Below, one piece after another: positions 10,111 to 22,226 of a stretch of DNA of 64,000 nt. The number at the start of each line of letters is the position of its first letter. Position 1 is the stretch's first letter. Position numbers and translations under genes: made by a program. Source of the DNA: Epichloe hybrida (lineage: Eukaryota; Ascomycota; Sordariomycetes; Hypocreales; Clavicipitaceae); contig JAFEKR010000005.1 of assembly GCA_019022495.1 (NCBI GenBank), forward strand, positions 3,472,001-3,536,000, in the 5' to 3' direction. The notes under the pieces were generated by a model that saw only the letters and a list, made by a program, of their open reading frames with translations, was not told the DNA's origin and did not search any database.

Positions 10111-11420
10111 TATTTTAAAAAAACTATAAAAAAACTACTAGTAAACTTAATATAAGTAGCTTATTATATCTTATTATAGCTTATAATAGCTTATAATAGC
10201 TTATAATAGCTTATAATAGCTTATAATACTAAGATTACTAAGATTACTAAGATTACTTATAATATTATTAGTGTTAAAGTTTAATAATAAATAAATAATA
10301 AATAAATAACTTAAATATAAATACTAGTAATTATAAGTAAATTACTATAGTAAAAGCTATAGTTTTTAATAACTTAGTATTCTAAGGTTTTTAAAAATAT
10401 TAATATTATAAAAATGTTTTCTCTTTTATGTTTTTTTAAAATAATAATAAAAGTGAAATAATAGTAATTATAGTAATAATAGTAATTATAGGTTATAGTA
10501 ATTATAGTATTAAAGTAATTATAGTAATTATAGTAATTATATATTCTTTACGCTAGCTAGCTAACTATGTAGCTATTCCTAGTACTCTATTCGCTTAGTT
10601 AAGAGGGAAAACCCTTTACTAGGAAGAAAAACCCCCTTACGTCTATTAACAGGCTAGCGCTAACCCTCTTCTAGGTCTACACCGCATTAGGTGTAATTAA
10701 TTATAGGTGTTTAGTGCTAGCTTACGCTAGCTTTATCCTAAAGAAAATAAAATAAAAAGGAAAAAGTATAGTAATAGTCCTAACTAGCTCCCTTTAGTGC
10801 TAGTCTAGTCTTACTCTAACCTAGCTTTATATCTCTTACTTTACCCTAGGGCGTAGTAAATTTAGATTTATAATAATAATTTACTTTTTATTTACTTTAC
10901 TTCTAACTCTTCTAGTGCCTTACTTTTTAGCTAAATCTAACCTAGTACTAGTCTAAATATCTTATAAAGTCTAAGTATATAGTTTTATTTAATTATAGTA
11001 AGGGGTAAGTAATTTAGGCCTAGTAACTAGGTGGTTTTGCTCCTAGATTAGTTACGTGCTATCTATGCGTTTACTTATCTTATGCTTTATTTTCTAGCTA
11101 ATATTATAGTTAGTCCCCCCCCCCCTCTTTTAAGTATAAAAGAGAGCTCCTCCCCCCTTAAGGTTCTAACCTTTTTCCTTTTCTTATAATAAATTTCCTA
11201 TAGGTTCTTTTCCTTCCTATTCCTTTTAGAAGCTATTTAAGGCTTCTTTAGTCTAGTGCTAGTTTAAATACTAATATTTTACGTAGAAAAACACGCTATA
11301 ATATTACTAAGCTTTATAAGTACCTTATTTTTAGTGCTATTCTAGCTCTAATTTACCTAGGAACTTATAACCTTAAATAAGTATTTAAGGAAGTCCTTAA
11401 CCTAGAAGTAATTAGATTAA
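10111..11420. repeat. Rearranged repeat modules and unassigned RIPed sequence
   Basis: A (TTATAATAGC)n array at 10,172-10,225 is followed by the TATTATTAGTGTTAAAGTTTA flank (10,255-10,440). The third 178-bp dispersed block then lies at 10,546-10,723. Compared with 454-1,250 the order of modules is changed, indicating nested or rearranged insertions. From 10,724 to 11,420 nothing is recognisable apart from a C run (11,116-11,125). Confidence 0.6.
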
Positions 11421-14400
11421 GTAAAGGTAAAAGGCCTAGAAGTAAGTCCCCTTTACCTTTATTTTACCTTATTTCTAGGTCTAACCTAAGGTAGCTAGGT
11501 AAGCCATAAGAGATCTAGTGTGTGTCTTATAAGATATAATCTATTAAAAGTAAGGGCTATTAGTGCTATAATATTATTAGTAAGTTAGTTTATTTCTAGT
11601 CTAAGGGTAAGGCTAATTTACATATAAAGGGGTAATATCTAATGCTTATTTTAATTATTAGGTTTGTAATTATATATATATTAAGGTAATATTAACTCCT
11701 ACGCCTATTCTAAGCTTACTCTAGTGCTAATTTGCTTATAGCTAAACATTACTAGCTAGTAAGAGGAATATTAGTAATTAGTTAAGACCTAGGCTTATAT
11801 AGTTACTAGGAGTAATATAAGTAGTTTTACTCTAGCTTAGTAGTAGCTTTATTCTATAGCTAACTTTAATTATCTAGGCCTTAGAGAACTATATAGCTTA
11901 GGTTAAGAAACTCTATGCTAAAAACCATGCTAAAAAGAAATAGGGCGCTACTATAGTAAGCCTAGACCTAGCTAGGTCTAGGTTTATAAAGGAATAATAT
12001 AATAAGGTTATCTTTTAGCTCTAGTAGCTTAATACCTAAGTAGTAGAGATAAACTAGCTCCTAGCTACTAGCCTATTAGCTAAGGGTAAGAGTAAGGTAA
12101 TAGAGAATATAATCCCTATTTCTAAGGAAAAATAGGGCTAATTTTAGGTTAGTAAAGGGGCAGTAGTAGACTAATATAAAATAATACCTATAGCTTTTTA
12201 ACTTAAAATTAATCTAATAACTATTCTAGACTTATAGTTTTCCTATTATAGTATAATTTTACCTTATATCTAGCCTACCTCTGTGGCTACACTATTTTAC
12301 CTAGTGCCTCTCTTTAGTTATTTACAGTGTTTATTTATTAGTTAGTTTAGTTACCTCTAGGGTAGCCTAGATCCTCCCCTAGTTTATATTAACTAAAGGC
12401 TAAGTCTTACGCTAATATATAGTATTAGAGTTTTCTTATACTAAGGAATTACTTTATAATATATCTTGCCTTTAGGGGATTATCTAAGGCTAGCCTTACC
12501 TCCTATATATCTCTAGGCTATCTTATTTAGGGGTATTTATAGTTATAGTTAGTATAGTTAATAATTATATAGTACTAGTCTTTAACTATATAACTATAGC
12601 TATATAGGGGCAAAGCTACCTTAAGAATATACCTTTAGAAAAGAAACTTATTAAGGCTAATCTTTCCTATATATAATTATACTATTATAAAGGAGATATA
12701 CTTATTAAGCCTAGTGTAAAATTTCTAGATTTCCTTTAGGTTATAGGTAAGTAAGTAATCCTTTATTAGCTCTCTCCTATGCTTATATTATCTCTATTAC
12801 CTATTAAAATGCTAGTTTTCCTATCTTTTCTTTTACTCCTTATATAGTTATATATCTAGTTTATTATTAGTAAGTAAGGGTTTTCTTTTATATTATAGTA
12901 CTATTTACACTAAGTTAGCTATAGCCTATATCTTATTTATTATTTTACTAAGTATAATCCTTTTCTTAAACTTTTACTTTATCTTATTTAAGTAAAGGTC
13001 TAGGGGGAGGATATAGGTTTTAACTTTTAGCTAAGTAATTAGTATAGCCTTAAATACTTTAGCTATAGTTTAAAGATAAGTTAATTAGTTTACTATAAAA
13101 CTTCTAACTATTCCTTATAGTTTTCCTCCCTTCTTAGTTTGAGTATAGTAAGCACTTACCCTATAGGTAAGAATAGGCTAGATTACTTATATGTATATAA
13201 GCTAGGCATCTCTAAAGCTAATGCCTTATGCTAACGCTACTAATATAAAGAGTGTAAGCTACTACTAGGCTAGTTTTCCCTTAAGGATATTCTTATAAGC
13301 ACTCTAGTTAAGTTTTCTATTTACTTATACCCTAAGGAATTAGTATGCCTTTATTAGCACTATTTTCTCTATACTAAGCTAGACCCTAGCTTATAAAGGC
13401 CTATAGGCCTTACTAAAGTATATAAGTTTAGTTTTTACTAAGTTAAACTTTACTTTTACCTCTTTTACTTATTCCTTATAGATTTTCTAAGTAGCCTTAA
13501 GTTTTCTCTAGGTTTATACTATATTTTTACTAAATACTATAATATTTATATTATTAGTAAATCTAATTACTACTATACCTAAGATAGCCTAGAGGTATAT
13601 ATAAAGTTCTATAAAGTAAAGGAGAAAGAGAATTAGTAAAAGAGAAGATTCTTATAAGGTACTAGCCTTAATCTTAAAGAGTCTAAAGAGTTCTTTATTA
13701 AAGCTAAGCTAGCTTATTTTATTTACTAGGAAGCTTTATATTATAGCTATTAGCTAGTAAGGGATTCCTATTAGGATTAGTAAGTAAATTAGGTATAAGT
13801 AGCTAACTTTATTAAAAGTAAATAAGATATTTATCTAGGTAAGTAAGGCAATTTTACCCTTACTCTAGGCCTCTCTTATACACTTAACTAAGACCTTAAT
13901 TATAGTCTTTATTAACTTATTTATTTTATTTCTTATCTATAGCTTTAGGAGAAGTTCTTTTACCTTAGTAAAGGCTATAAGTTACTTTATAATTACTACT
14001 TCTATATTTTTTCCTATAATATTTAGTAAGGAGATAGGCCTCTAAGCATTAGCCCTCCTTATCTCTTTTATTATCTTACCTAGTTTCCTAATTACTATTA
14101 CTTTAGTAGTCTAGAATTAGGCTAGGAAATACCTTACTTTAAGAATAGTATTTAAAAGCTAAACTATAGCTTCTTTTACTAGCTTATTATAGGCCTTAAT
14201 AAGGCTTACTAGGAGCTTATTATTACCTAGTGCTTTCTAGCTAGCTATATCTAATATAATATCTAATATCTCTTCTAGTTTAAACTAGTTATTATCTAGG
14301 AATAGTGTATTATTTAGCTTTAGGAAGGTAAGGTCTAGGATTTAGGAGAGGTTTACTATCGGCTTAGGGAAAAACCTTAGTGCTAGTATGCTTACTTTAT

Positions 14401-17050
14401 CCTTATATATAGTAGCTAGGTTTAGGTTATTTTTAGTCCTTTTTAGCTTTAGTAGCCTAGGTAATTCTAGGGGGGCCTAGCTTTAGAGCTAGGCCTATCT
14501 CTCTAGTCTTTACACTCCCTTATTCTTTCTTTATATATTAGCCTTTTATAAGGTATCTCTTTATGTGTTTCTTCTCTTAGTTTTAATAACTTATTCTTAG
14601 TCCTTATTTACCTTAGTATAAGCTTACTAGTTTACTTCTATTCTTTATTATCTTTATTATCTCTTTACCTATCTAGCTTTAGTAATTACCTCTTTAGCTA
14701 TTCTTAACTACTATACCTCTAGGCTAGGGAGCCCCTAGGGCTTTTATAGGGCTACCTTATTTACTATTTATTAAAGGTTTATAATAAGCTAAGTAATGTA
14801 TATATTTATCCCTTCTTTATCTTATAAATCTAAGGTGTTTTTAGGTTAAAAGTATACTACTACCTTTGCCTTTATGTATAGTTTATTTATTATATTTTAT
14901 ATATGTCTAAGGGCCCGTAGGATATTATCTTATAGGCTAGTAAAGATACTAATTAGCTATAGAATATAGTTAGATTTAGTAAGGTCTTTTACTCCTTTAT
15001 AGTAAACTTAGATATCTAGGGTTACTTACGCTAGGTCTATAGTACTATCCCTATTATCCTTATATTATCTAGTTAGTTTCCCTTAGGGTATTACTAGTCT
15101 AAGCCTTTACTAGCTTATAAGTTCTAGTAGCTTATTTACTTTATTAGTAGTTTTATCTAGCCTATCCTAAAGGGGATGCTTTTAGTTAAAATCTCCTATA
15201 AATATACTTTAGTTATATAGTGTCTTTATATTAATATCTTATATAGGGGTATTCTAGTTATTACTATAACCTTTTAAATAAAGAGAATAAATATTAATCC
15301 TATAAATTTCTACTAGTAACTAGTTAGGCCTTCCCTAGGCTAATTATAACCCTATATTATATTTCTTATTAATATATATAGCATTATACTTATTATAGTA
15401 TATAAGTTAAAACTAGGTAAGGCCTAGTATAAGGGGCTATAGATATTTTATATATTCTTACTCTTAGATTACTATTATATTTATATTAGTTTAGTAATAG
15501 AGTATAATATATATTAAGCTATCCTTTTTATTTATATTCTAGAAGAAAACTTATAATATTACTATATTAATTAGGGGGGTAGTAATAAGTCTTAGCTATC
15601 CTATACTAGTTTTATTTTAGCCTTAAGTTATTTTATATAGTGCCTAATACTCCTAGCTTTTAGCTATTTAATGCTTTACTTTATATTTATAAGTTAACCC
15701 CTCTTTCTTCCTATTATTACTATAGGTTTTATAGCTATACTAGCTCTCTCTTAGGCTAGAGCTAGGTTCTTACTAAGGGAGCTAGAGGTAAAGTAAAATA
15801 GTTATTTTAGGTAACTAGCCTTTACTATATTTTATTTCTCTTTTAGTACTAGGTAGTCTCTAGACTAGGCTAAGTATAATCTAAAGTATAGGATATAGTT
15901 TTCCTTAAGTTATTTATTTATTATTAGGTATAATACCTTACTATCTTTATACTAGCTAGCTTTATACTTACTATACCTTAGTATTACCTTATAAAACTTA
16001 GTAATATATTCTATTTAGAAGTAGTTATAGCACTATTTAGGTTATAAGGTTTTATTATATAGTTTAGTTTAAAATAGCTTTACTTTAAAGACTATTTTAT
16101 CTTAGTATATCTTATTAATATCTTTAACTTTAGCTAGTCTAAGAATTAGGGTAATTTACTAGGTATTCTTACCCTAGGGGTGTCTTATAGTTACCTTAAT
16201 TATATTTACTTTATTTACTTTTCTAATTTCTATTACTAGGTTCTTAATAAATATATACTTTATTAGAAAACCCTTAATAATAACGCTAAGTATATAGTAG
16301 TAAATAGCTACCTCTAAGCTAAATACTTTAGTAATCTATTTTTAGTCTTCTTTATATTATACTATATTTCCTTTAAAGGTAATAATTATATCCTTACTAA
16401 GAAGTCTTCTAGCTACTATTACTAAGGCTTACTTAATAGCTTTATTTATAGCTATAACTATATCTTCTATGCCCCTAAACTAAAGTAATTCTTATATAGT
16501 ATTTCCTTTTATAAGTACTTCTTTATATTATCTTCTAGGGACTTAGAGAGAGAGAGGGTTAGTATTTAGTTATTTTAAGGTAAGCCTAGCTATAATACTA
16601 GCCTAGGTTAAGGAGTTATTATCTTTAGCTTTCTCCCTAATAGCCTCCTTAAGGGCTATTTTTAATACTTCTTTAGTAATATAAATATTACTATTATTAG
16701 TGTTTATAGTTTTTATTTTAGCTTAGGTATAGTTTACTACCTAGTTAGCTATAGTAAGTATAATATACTATACTTAGGTAACTTTATTACTTAGGATAAG
16801 GCTAGTAATCTTATTATAATATTTTATATCTTTAAGGTATATAAATTAGTTTTAGTTTACTATTAGGTTATCTTTACTTCTTTAGATATTAAACTATCCT
16901 ATTCCTATATTTAAGTAGTAATTACTCTAAGCTAGCCCCTCTAAGCCTATATTAATTACTATTAGTATCTTATTTACACTCTTACCACTAGCTTTATTAT
17001 AGTGTAATATTATAGGGAAGGAGAAATAAAGGCAAGGATTTTAAATATTA
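11421..17050 (-). mobile_element. RIP-degraded LINE (Tad1/I-like) retrotransposon
   Basis: Reading the minus strand through stops shows the order of a LINE ORF2. Near 15,190 a GDFN-x-KHPL-x-DR block is the AP-endonuclease signature, with TAG where the Trp of HPLW is expected. Near 14,350 comes a RFFP-P-NLS linker motif. Near 14,030-14,070 an A-x-RPISLLNIIGK block is the reverse transcriptase RPISLL motif, and near 13,600-13,700 a LLLILFLLYFIELY block follows (family: GSPLSPILF). About 13,560 reads FTNNINI where active elements have FADDINI, so both catalytic aspartates are Asn. The 5' part (15,900-17,050) should hold ORF1 but I cannot recognise it. Limits are approximate; the 11,421-11,848 part is assigned because it recurs at 3,981-4,410. 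Confidence 0.7.
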
Positions 17051-17114
17051 ATATAATTTGTATTTTAGAGGCAATTCTAAACCTTAGGGTCAGTGCGGAA
17101 AAGTATGCAAAGGT

Positions 17115-18044
17115 TTATAATAAGTATAATATATTATATAAAACTAAGTCCTAGTATTATTTTTAAAAATAAGTTAAACTTATTTTTTATAGCTTATTTA
17201 AGCTATATAGGGTAATTAAAATAATACTATTAGTTATCTATTAATAAATTATAAATATTAGTCTATTATATTCTTTCTTTATGTATTATTATAATAAGAT
17301 ATATAAAGTTACTATATATAACTTCTTAAAGCTTTAGAATTATAAAGCTTAAAGTAATATTTAATTAGTTTAAATAGTAAATAAATAGTTTAAGCTTTTT
17401 TTAAGTTCTTATTATATTAATAATAATATTAAAGTACTAAGTATATATTCTATTAACTTTTATATATTTATTAAGATTTCTAATTTAATTTAATTATATT
17501 AGTTTAGGGTATTTTTTAATTAAATTAATAATAAAAATATAAAATAATTAATAATAATAGTAAATAAAATAATTAGAAGGTTTTTCTTAAAGTTATATTA
17601 GTAAAATAAAGTAATAAGTATAATAGTATTATTAAAAAGGTATAATATTATAAATAACCCTAGTTATAGTAAAATTCTTAAAAAAAAGTAAATATTATAA
17701 ATTCTATAACTAATTAAGTAAAATAAGTAATAATAAAAGCTTCTATATAACTAGCTTTCTTTTAATCCTTATAATAACATTATATAATAAAAAGGCCCAC
17801 TTTTTTTTTACTAACACTATATTATAGTTTTTATAGTTAGTGTAGTTAGTAACTACACTAACTACATTACATTATAAGTAAAAAAAAACTACATTACACT
17901 AACTATAAAAAAAAAAAACTACAATACATTACACTATAAAAAAAAAAAAACTACACTACACTAACTACAAGAAAAAAAAAACTACACTATAAATACAAAT
18001 TTTTCCTAAAAACTACACTAACTACACTACAAACAATACTCTGG
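17115..18044 (+). mobile_element. Second copy of the 700-bp block with fold-back terminus
   Basis: Bases 17,115-17,800 repeat 3,100-3,790. Bases 17,796-18,044 are the fold-back terminus: CCCAC plus T run, then GTTAGTGTAGTTAGTAAC against ACTACACTAACTAC repeats separated by A runs. It ends CAATACTCTGG at 18,034-18,044, the best preserved terminus of this family in the window. The left edge at about 17,100 adjoins a GC-containing scrap (GTCAGTGCGGAAAAG). Confidence 0.6.
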
Positions 18045-18384
18045 TGGGGCCTCACATGTAATAATAAGTAAATAATTTATATTATAGAATATAAGAAAGA
18101 AAGGGTTTAAACTAGTCTAAAGTATCTTAATATAAATTAAATATGAATTTAAGAATAATATACCCTAGGTAATATTAAGGTAAATTAGTTAAAAACCTTT
18201 AAGATACTTACTAATAGCTTTATAAAGCCTTTATTAAGGTAAATATATAAGGAATTTTATTACTAAATTAGCTTATAGGAAATTCCCACTTAATTATAAT
18301 ACTAAAAATTATTATAATCTCTTCCTATGCTTATAATCTTTAGCTTTAATAAATATCTTAGCTAAGGGGGGTGTATTAAGAAAA

Positions 18385-18504
18385 TGTCAGAACCCGAAGG
18401 TGTGCGGGTAAGCCATTGAACCACCAAAAGATTCACCAATGCTAGCTCTCGCTCGCATTGCACCTTACAATTGATTATCAAGCCACGCGCGCGCGCACCT
18501 GACA
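18385..18504 (+). mobile_element. 120-bp solo LTR with 5-bp target-site duplication
   Basis: The segment starts TGTCAGAACCCGAAGG and ends GCGCACCTGACA, the TGT..ACA ends of LTR retrotransposons; its tips TGTCAG/CTGACA form a perfect 6-bp inverted repeat. It is flanked by GAAAA at 18,380-18,384 and GAAAA at 18,505-18,509, a 5-bp target-site duplication typical of Ty3/gypsy- and Ty1/copia-type integration. It is GC-rich, keeps CpG-rich sequence (CACGCGCGCGCGCA) and shows no RIP, unlike everything around it, so it is probably a late insertion that lost its internal part by LTR-LTR recombination, or a very small SMART/TRIM-like element. Confidence 0.7.
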
Positions 18505-18509
18505 GAAAA

Positions 18510-19587
18510 GCGCTTTTAAAGCTTAGGTTATATAAGGGTAATATATATTAATAAGGATAAAACATAAGGTAAGATATTAGTAAATATAATATATTAGAAG
18601 TACCTCTATAGACTAGTTATTACTATAGTGCACTATGTACCTTTTAGGTATAAAAGTTAGGTGCTGTCTGTACCTCTGATTGACCGAAATTGAACGCTTT
18701 TTATCATCGAATTACACCCCTACCTTGACACACACCCTTATTCAGAGTACAGGGCAACAACAAGCCTAATAACAAGCCCAACAAGCCCAACAAGCCCAAC
18801 AAGCCCAACAAGCCTAACAATCCCAGCAAGCCTTGCAGCCACATTCCACGCCTGCCTTGCCTTCCACTTGCACGTTTTATTATTAGCCCTCGTACAGTGG
18901 GGGGTGTACGTCCGTACGGAGTACTCCCACCGGCAATAGTCTGTGTTGCGTGCCACGTGCCACCTGCCACCTGCCACCTGTCGCCCACCACTTGCCACGC
19001 TAGACCGTGCTCCTGCATCAGCATCAGCAGCTTGCATTGCGTCCAACACGCGGATGCGGATGCAACCTCCAGGCATTGAGGCATTGATTGACTCTTTCTT
19101 GGCTTTGTCTTGGCTCTTTCTTGGCCAACCTTATCTCTTCGCTGGACCCTTCCTTCCCCCCCTTGGTTCCACCGACAACTCGCAAACACCATGTCTGGAC
19201 CCTGAACGTCAACTCGCCATCTCTTGTCTCCTGACACATAACACCCCTCGCATCACCAAGACATTCCCTCACTCATCACACCTAGATGCCGGTGATCCGG
19301 TCCTCGAGCATCCTCTCCTCCTACACTCGCCTATAAATTGCATCGTTATCATTGCGCTGCATAAGTTTCATTTTTATCTATTCGACTTCGGCTAGCTTGG
19401 CTGTTTGCTCTACGACAGTTCCGAGCGTACCCATCCACAAGTCTGCATTTCACCTTCTCTTAATTAACCCATGATTTGACATCGCTGGTAGCGCTGCACA
19501 AAGTGCATCTTGTATCGGCACTTTACTGCTGGCAGGTGGCAGGATTACGACTACTTCATTCGCGTCACAGCACAATCAGTAAAACCA
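18510..19587 (+). other. RIP-island border and upstream region of the MFS gene
   Basis: AT-rich sequence stops near 18,660. The next kilobase is ordinary fungal intergenic DNA with tandem AACAAGCCC units (9 bp, about six copies, 18,770-18,825), CCACCTG repeats (18,960-18,985), a TCCGTACGGA palindrome (18,911-18,920) and pyrimidine-rich promoter-like sequence. Open frames on both strands are low-complexity and unconvincing; no gene is called. Confidence 0.6.
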
Positions 19588-22226
19588 ATGTCATCGACAT
19601 CCGAGGACCCAAAGGATGGAGCCTCCCGCTGGAAAATCGGCCGCTTTTTTAAATCCAAGGCCAGCCAGAATAGCCAACAGGAGAAGCGACTGTCTGGTCA
19701 TTCGAAATGGAGTTTTGGAGTGTTGAACGACCCGCGAACCGCTGAGGTCCCAGGTAAAATTCTTTGCCAATCCTCGGCTTGATTCTTCGCAGATCCTGGT
19801 AGGATGCATAGTTTGCTGACCACCACATGCTTCTAGGATCTGTTCTTCTTCTGGCCACTAACCGTAACGAACCTCTCGGTCTACGTAATGTACACGCAAG
19901 AACCTCTCACTCGTCTATGCCAGCGGGGTTCCCGGTTGACGTGCCTTTGACGCCTGGTGGCTCTCGTCCAGCCCAAGAAGCGCCACCTAGCACCCTCAAA
20001 CCTCCGGAAACGGGTGATGAGAAGAAGAAAACAGAGGATGGCACCATCATTCTGGACCCTCAGCCCGAGGACTCTCAGAACGATCCCCTGAACTGGCCTG
20101 GTTGGCGCCGGGACACTGCATTGCTGTCTTTGGGCTTCTATTGCATGATCGGTGGCGGTATTACGTCCATATTGGCGGCTGGATTCACCAATGTCGCAAA
20201 GGATTTCGATGTCACCGTCGAAACCGTATCCTTGACAGTCGGTCTCTACATGATGGGCCTTGGTGTCGGTTCGGTCGTGGCATCGCCAACCGCCATTTTG
20301 TTTGGAAAAAGACCTGTCTATCTTGCTAGTGTCATACTGTTCATTGCAACATGTATATGGTCGGGCTATTCTTCCAGCTTTTCATCGCTACTAGCCGCCC
20401 GAGTCTTCCAGGGAATAGCCGTCAGTCCTGTAGAGTGTCTTCCCTCGGCTACCATCGCCGAGATTTTCTTCCTTCACGAGCGAGCTTATCGTATTGGCAT
20501 ATATACGTTGTTATTGCTAGGAGGCAAGAATTTAATTCCCCTTGTCAGTGCTGCCATTATCGGCCGTTTCGGGTGGCGTTGGGTATTCTTGTAAGTTTCT
20601 TGGAACAGATTTCCGTGTGTCATGGCTCAAGACTCTCTCATCTGACTTTCTTTTCTCTCTTTTCGTAGTATTGTTGCCATGGTGGCCAGCTTGGGGTTTG
20701 TGCTTTTGTTCTTGTTCGTTCCCGAGACGTTTTGGGATCGCACGCCCACCCGAAAACCCTCTTCGCGTCCGTCCTTTCTTCGACGACTTTCATCTCGTAT
20801 GAACGTACACATCCCACGACAGTCTATGCACTCTGAGAGAATCATGCCCAGAACTCCCGAGAGGCCGCCTTCACCTGGTGCCGCAGCACGCCAGAGAGAT
20901 GTTCACGTTGGATTTGCGCCGTGCCTGCCCACCAGCAGTGCCTCTCGACATCCGGGTCAGGATAATGGCAACGCTGCCGGTGTGGCGACTCCATCGGCAA
21001 CTCATCTCACTCAGTCATCTTCCCACCGTCATGTCGGATTCGCCGAGGCTGTCGCTACAGAGAACGCAGAGGCGATGAGCCAACCAGCCGCATCAGCCAC
21101 ATCAGCAAACATACACGGCGAGACGCCTCTGGTTGTGGTGTCCACGTCGACGGAAAAGCCCAGAGAGGCCTCGGAAGCCAACCCTGTCGCCTTGGACACG
21201 AATGTTCCTCTCGTTTATGTGTCAGACGAGCATGCCGATACTCACGCCATCAGCCCTGTTCACAGTCCCACGCAAACGCCGGGGGCCGACGTCTCTCAGG
21301 CCCATGGTGAACAGGAAGGGCATTCGCCGTATCTTCATGATGTTGCGGGCAGTGTCAGCAACATGCAGTACTTCTCCCACGGTCCCAATCTAGACAATGA
21401 AAGAATCCCCGCATCAGCACTCAGAAGTCCGCCCAAAGTTCGAGCCTACACGCATAATTTGCGACATCAACCTGCCCGAACATTTACTCAGCAACTGAAG
21501 CCATACCATGGCCGCCTGAAAAGCGACAAGTGGCTCAAGGTTATGATTCGGCCGTTCATCTTGTTCTCGTATCCAGCTGTCTTGTGGTCTTCTGCCGTGT
21601 ACGCGTGCTCAATCGGATGGCTGATTGTAATATCAGAGACAATGGCTATCATATACCGGGATCCGACCATCTACAACTTTGGTGCACTGCAAACCGGGCT
21701 TGTGTACATATCACCTTTCGTTGGGGGGGTGCTTGGTACAGGCGTGGCCGGCAAAATTAGTGATATCATTGTGCGCGCCATGTCACGCCGCAACGGCGGT
21801 TTGTACGAACCCGAGTTTCGATTGGTCATGGCTATTCCCATCATGATTACTACCTGTGTTGGGCTCATGGGCTTTGGCTGGTCGGCAGAAGCCAAGGACC
21901 ACTGGATCGTTCCGACGCTTTTCTTTGGCATCCTCTCGTTTGGATGCTCTCTAGGCTCAACCACAGCCATTACATTTTGTGTTGACAGCTACCGCCAGTA
22001 TGCGGGGGAGGCACTCGTCACGCTCAACTTTTCCAAGAACGTGCTACATGGACTTGTCTTTAGTCTGTTTGTATCGCACTGGATGGTCGACGACGGACCG
22101 AAGACGGTCTATATCTGGCTGGGCATTATTCAGCTCATTGTCCAGCTTACCACGATCCCCTTGTTCATTTATGGCAAGAGGGCTCGTATGTGGACAGTAA
22201 GAAAGAACCTCATGGAGAAGTTTTGA
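19588..22226 (+). CDS. MFS drug/polyamine-type transporter with a large central loop
   Basis: Proposed exons are 19,588-19,753, 19,837-20,590 and 20,669-22,226, giving 825 residues; the introns are 83 and 78 bp with GT..AG ends, and reading frames join cleanly. The N-terminal 120 or so residues are hydrophilic, including the conserved-looking GSVLLLATNRNEPLG, and are followed by NDPLNWPGWRRD. That motif is seen in fungal DHA1-family (12-helix, drug:H+ antiporter) transporters just before helix 1. Six helices follow, with GKRPVYL as the motif A loop and RVFQGIA in helix 4. A Pro/Ser/His-rich cytoplasmic loop of about 260 residues (roughly 332-593), far longer than usual, precedes the second six-helix half (starting near FILFSYPAVLWSS). 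The protein is expected in the plasma membrane as a proton-coupled exporter; the substrate is unknown. It is the first gene next to the RIP island yet appears intact. Confidence 0.85.

Larger units (their letters stand above)
1..18650. other. AT-rich, RIP-degraded transposon island
   Basis: The whole stretch is dominated by TTA/TAA/TAT words and has no intact gene. Recognisable transposon reading frames inside it carry TAG where TGG (Trp) is expected and TAA where CAA (Gln) is expected, which is the C-to-T pattern of fungal repeat-induced point mutation. The right border is abrupt: by about 18,700 the composition is that of ordinary fungal DNA. Open frames at 622-902, 6,120-6,426 and 6,668-7,044 are translations of simple repeats, not genes. 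Such islands are typically heterochromatic and can be pericentromeric, subtelomeric or dispersed; the sequence alone does not say which. Confidence 0.9.

Noticed and set aside
18738..19395. Overlapping frames of 82-177 codons on both strands upstream of the MFS gene
   Set aside because: Driven by AACAAGCCC and CCACCTG repeats; no conserved domain.
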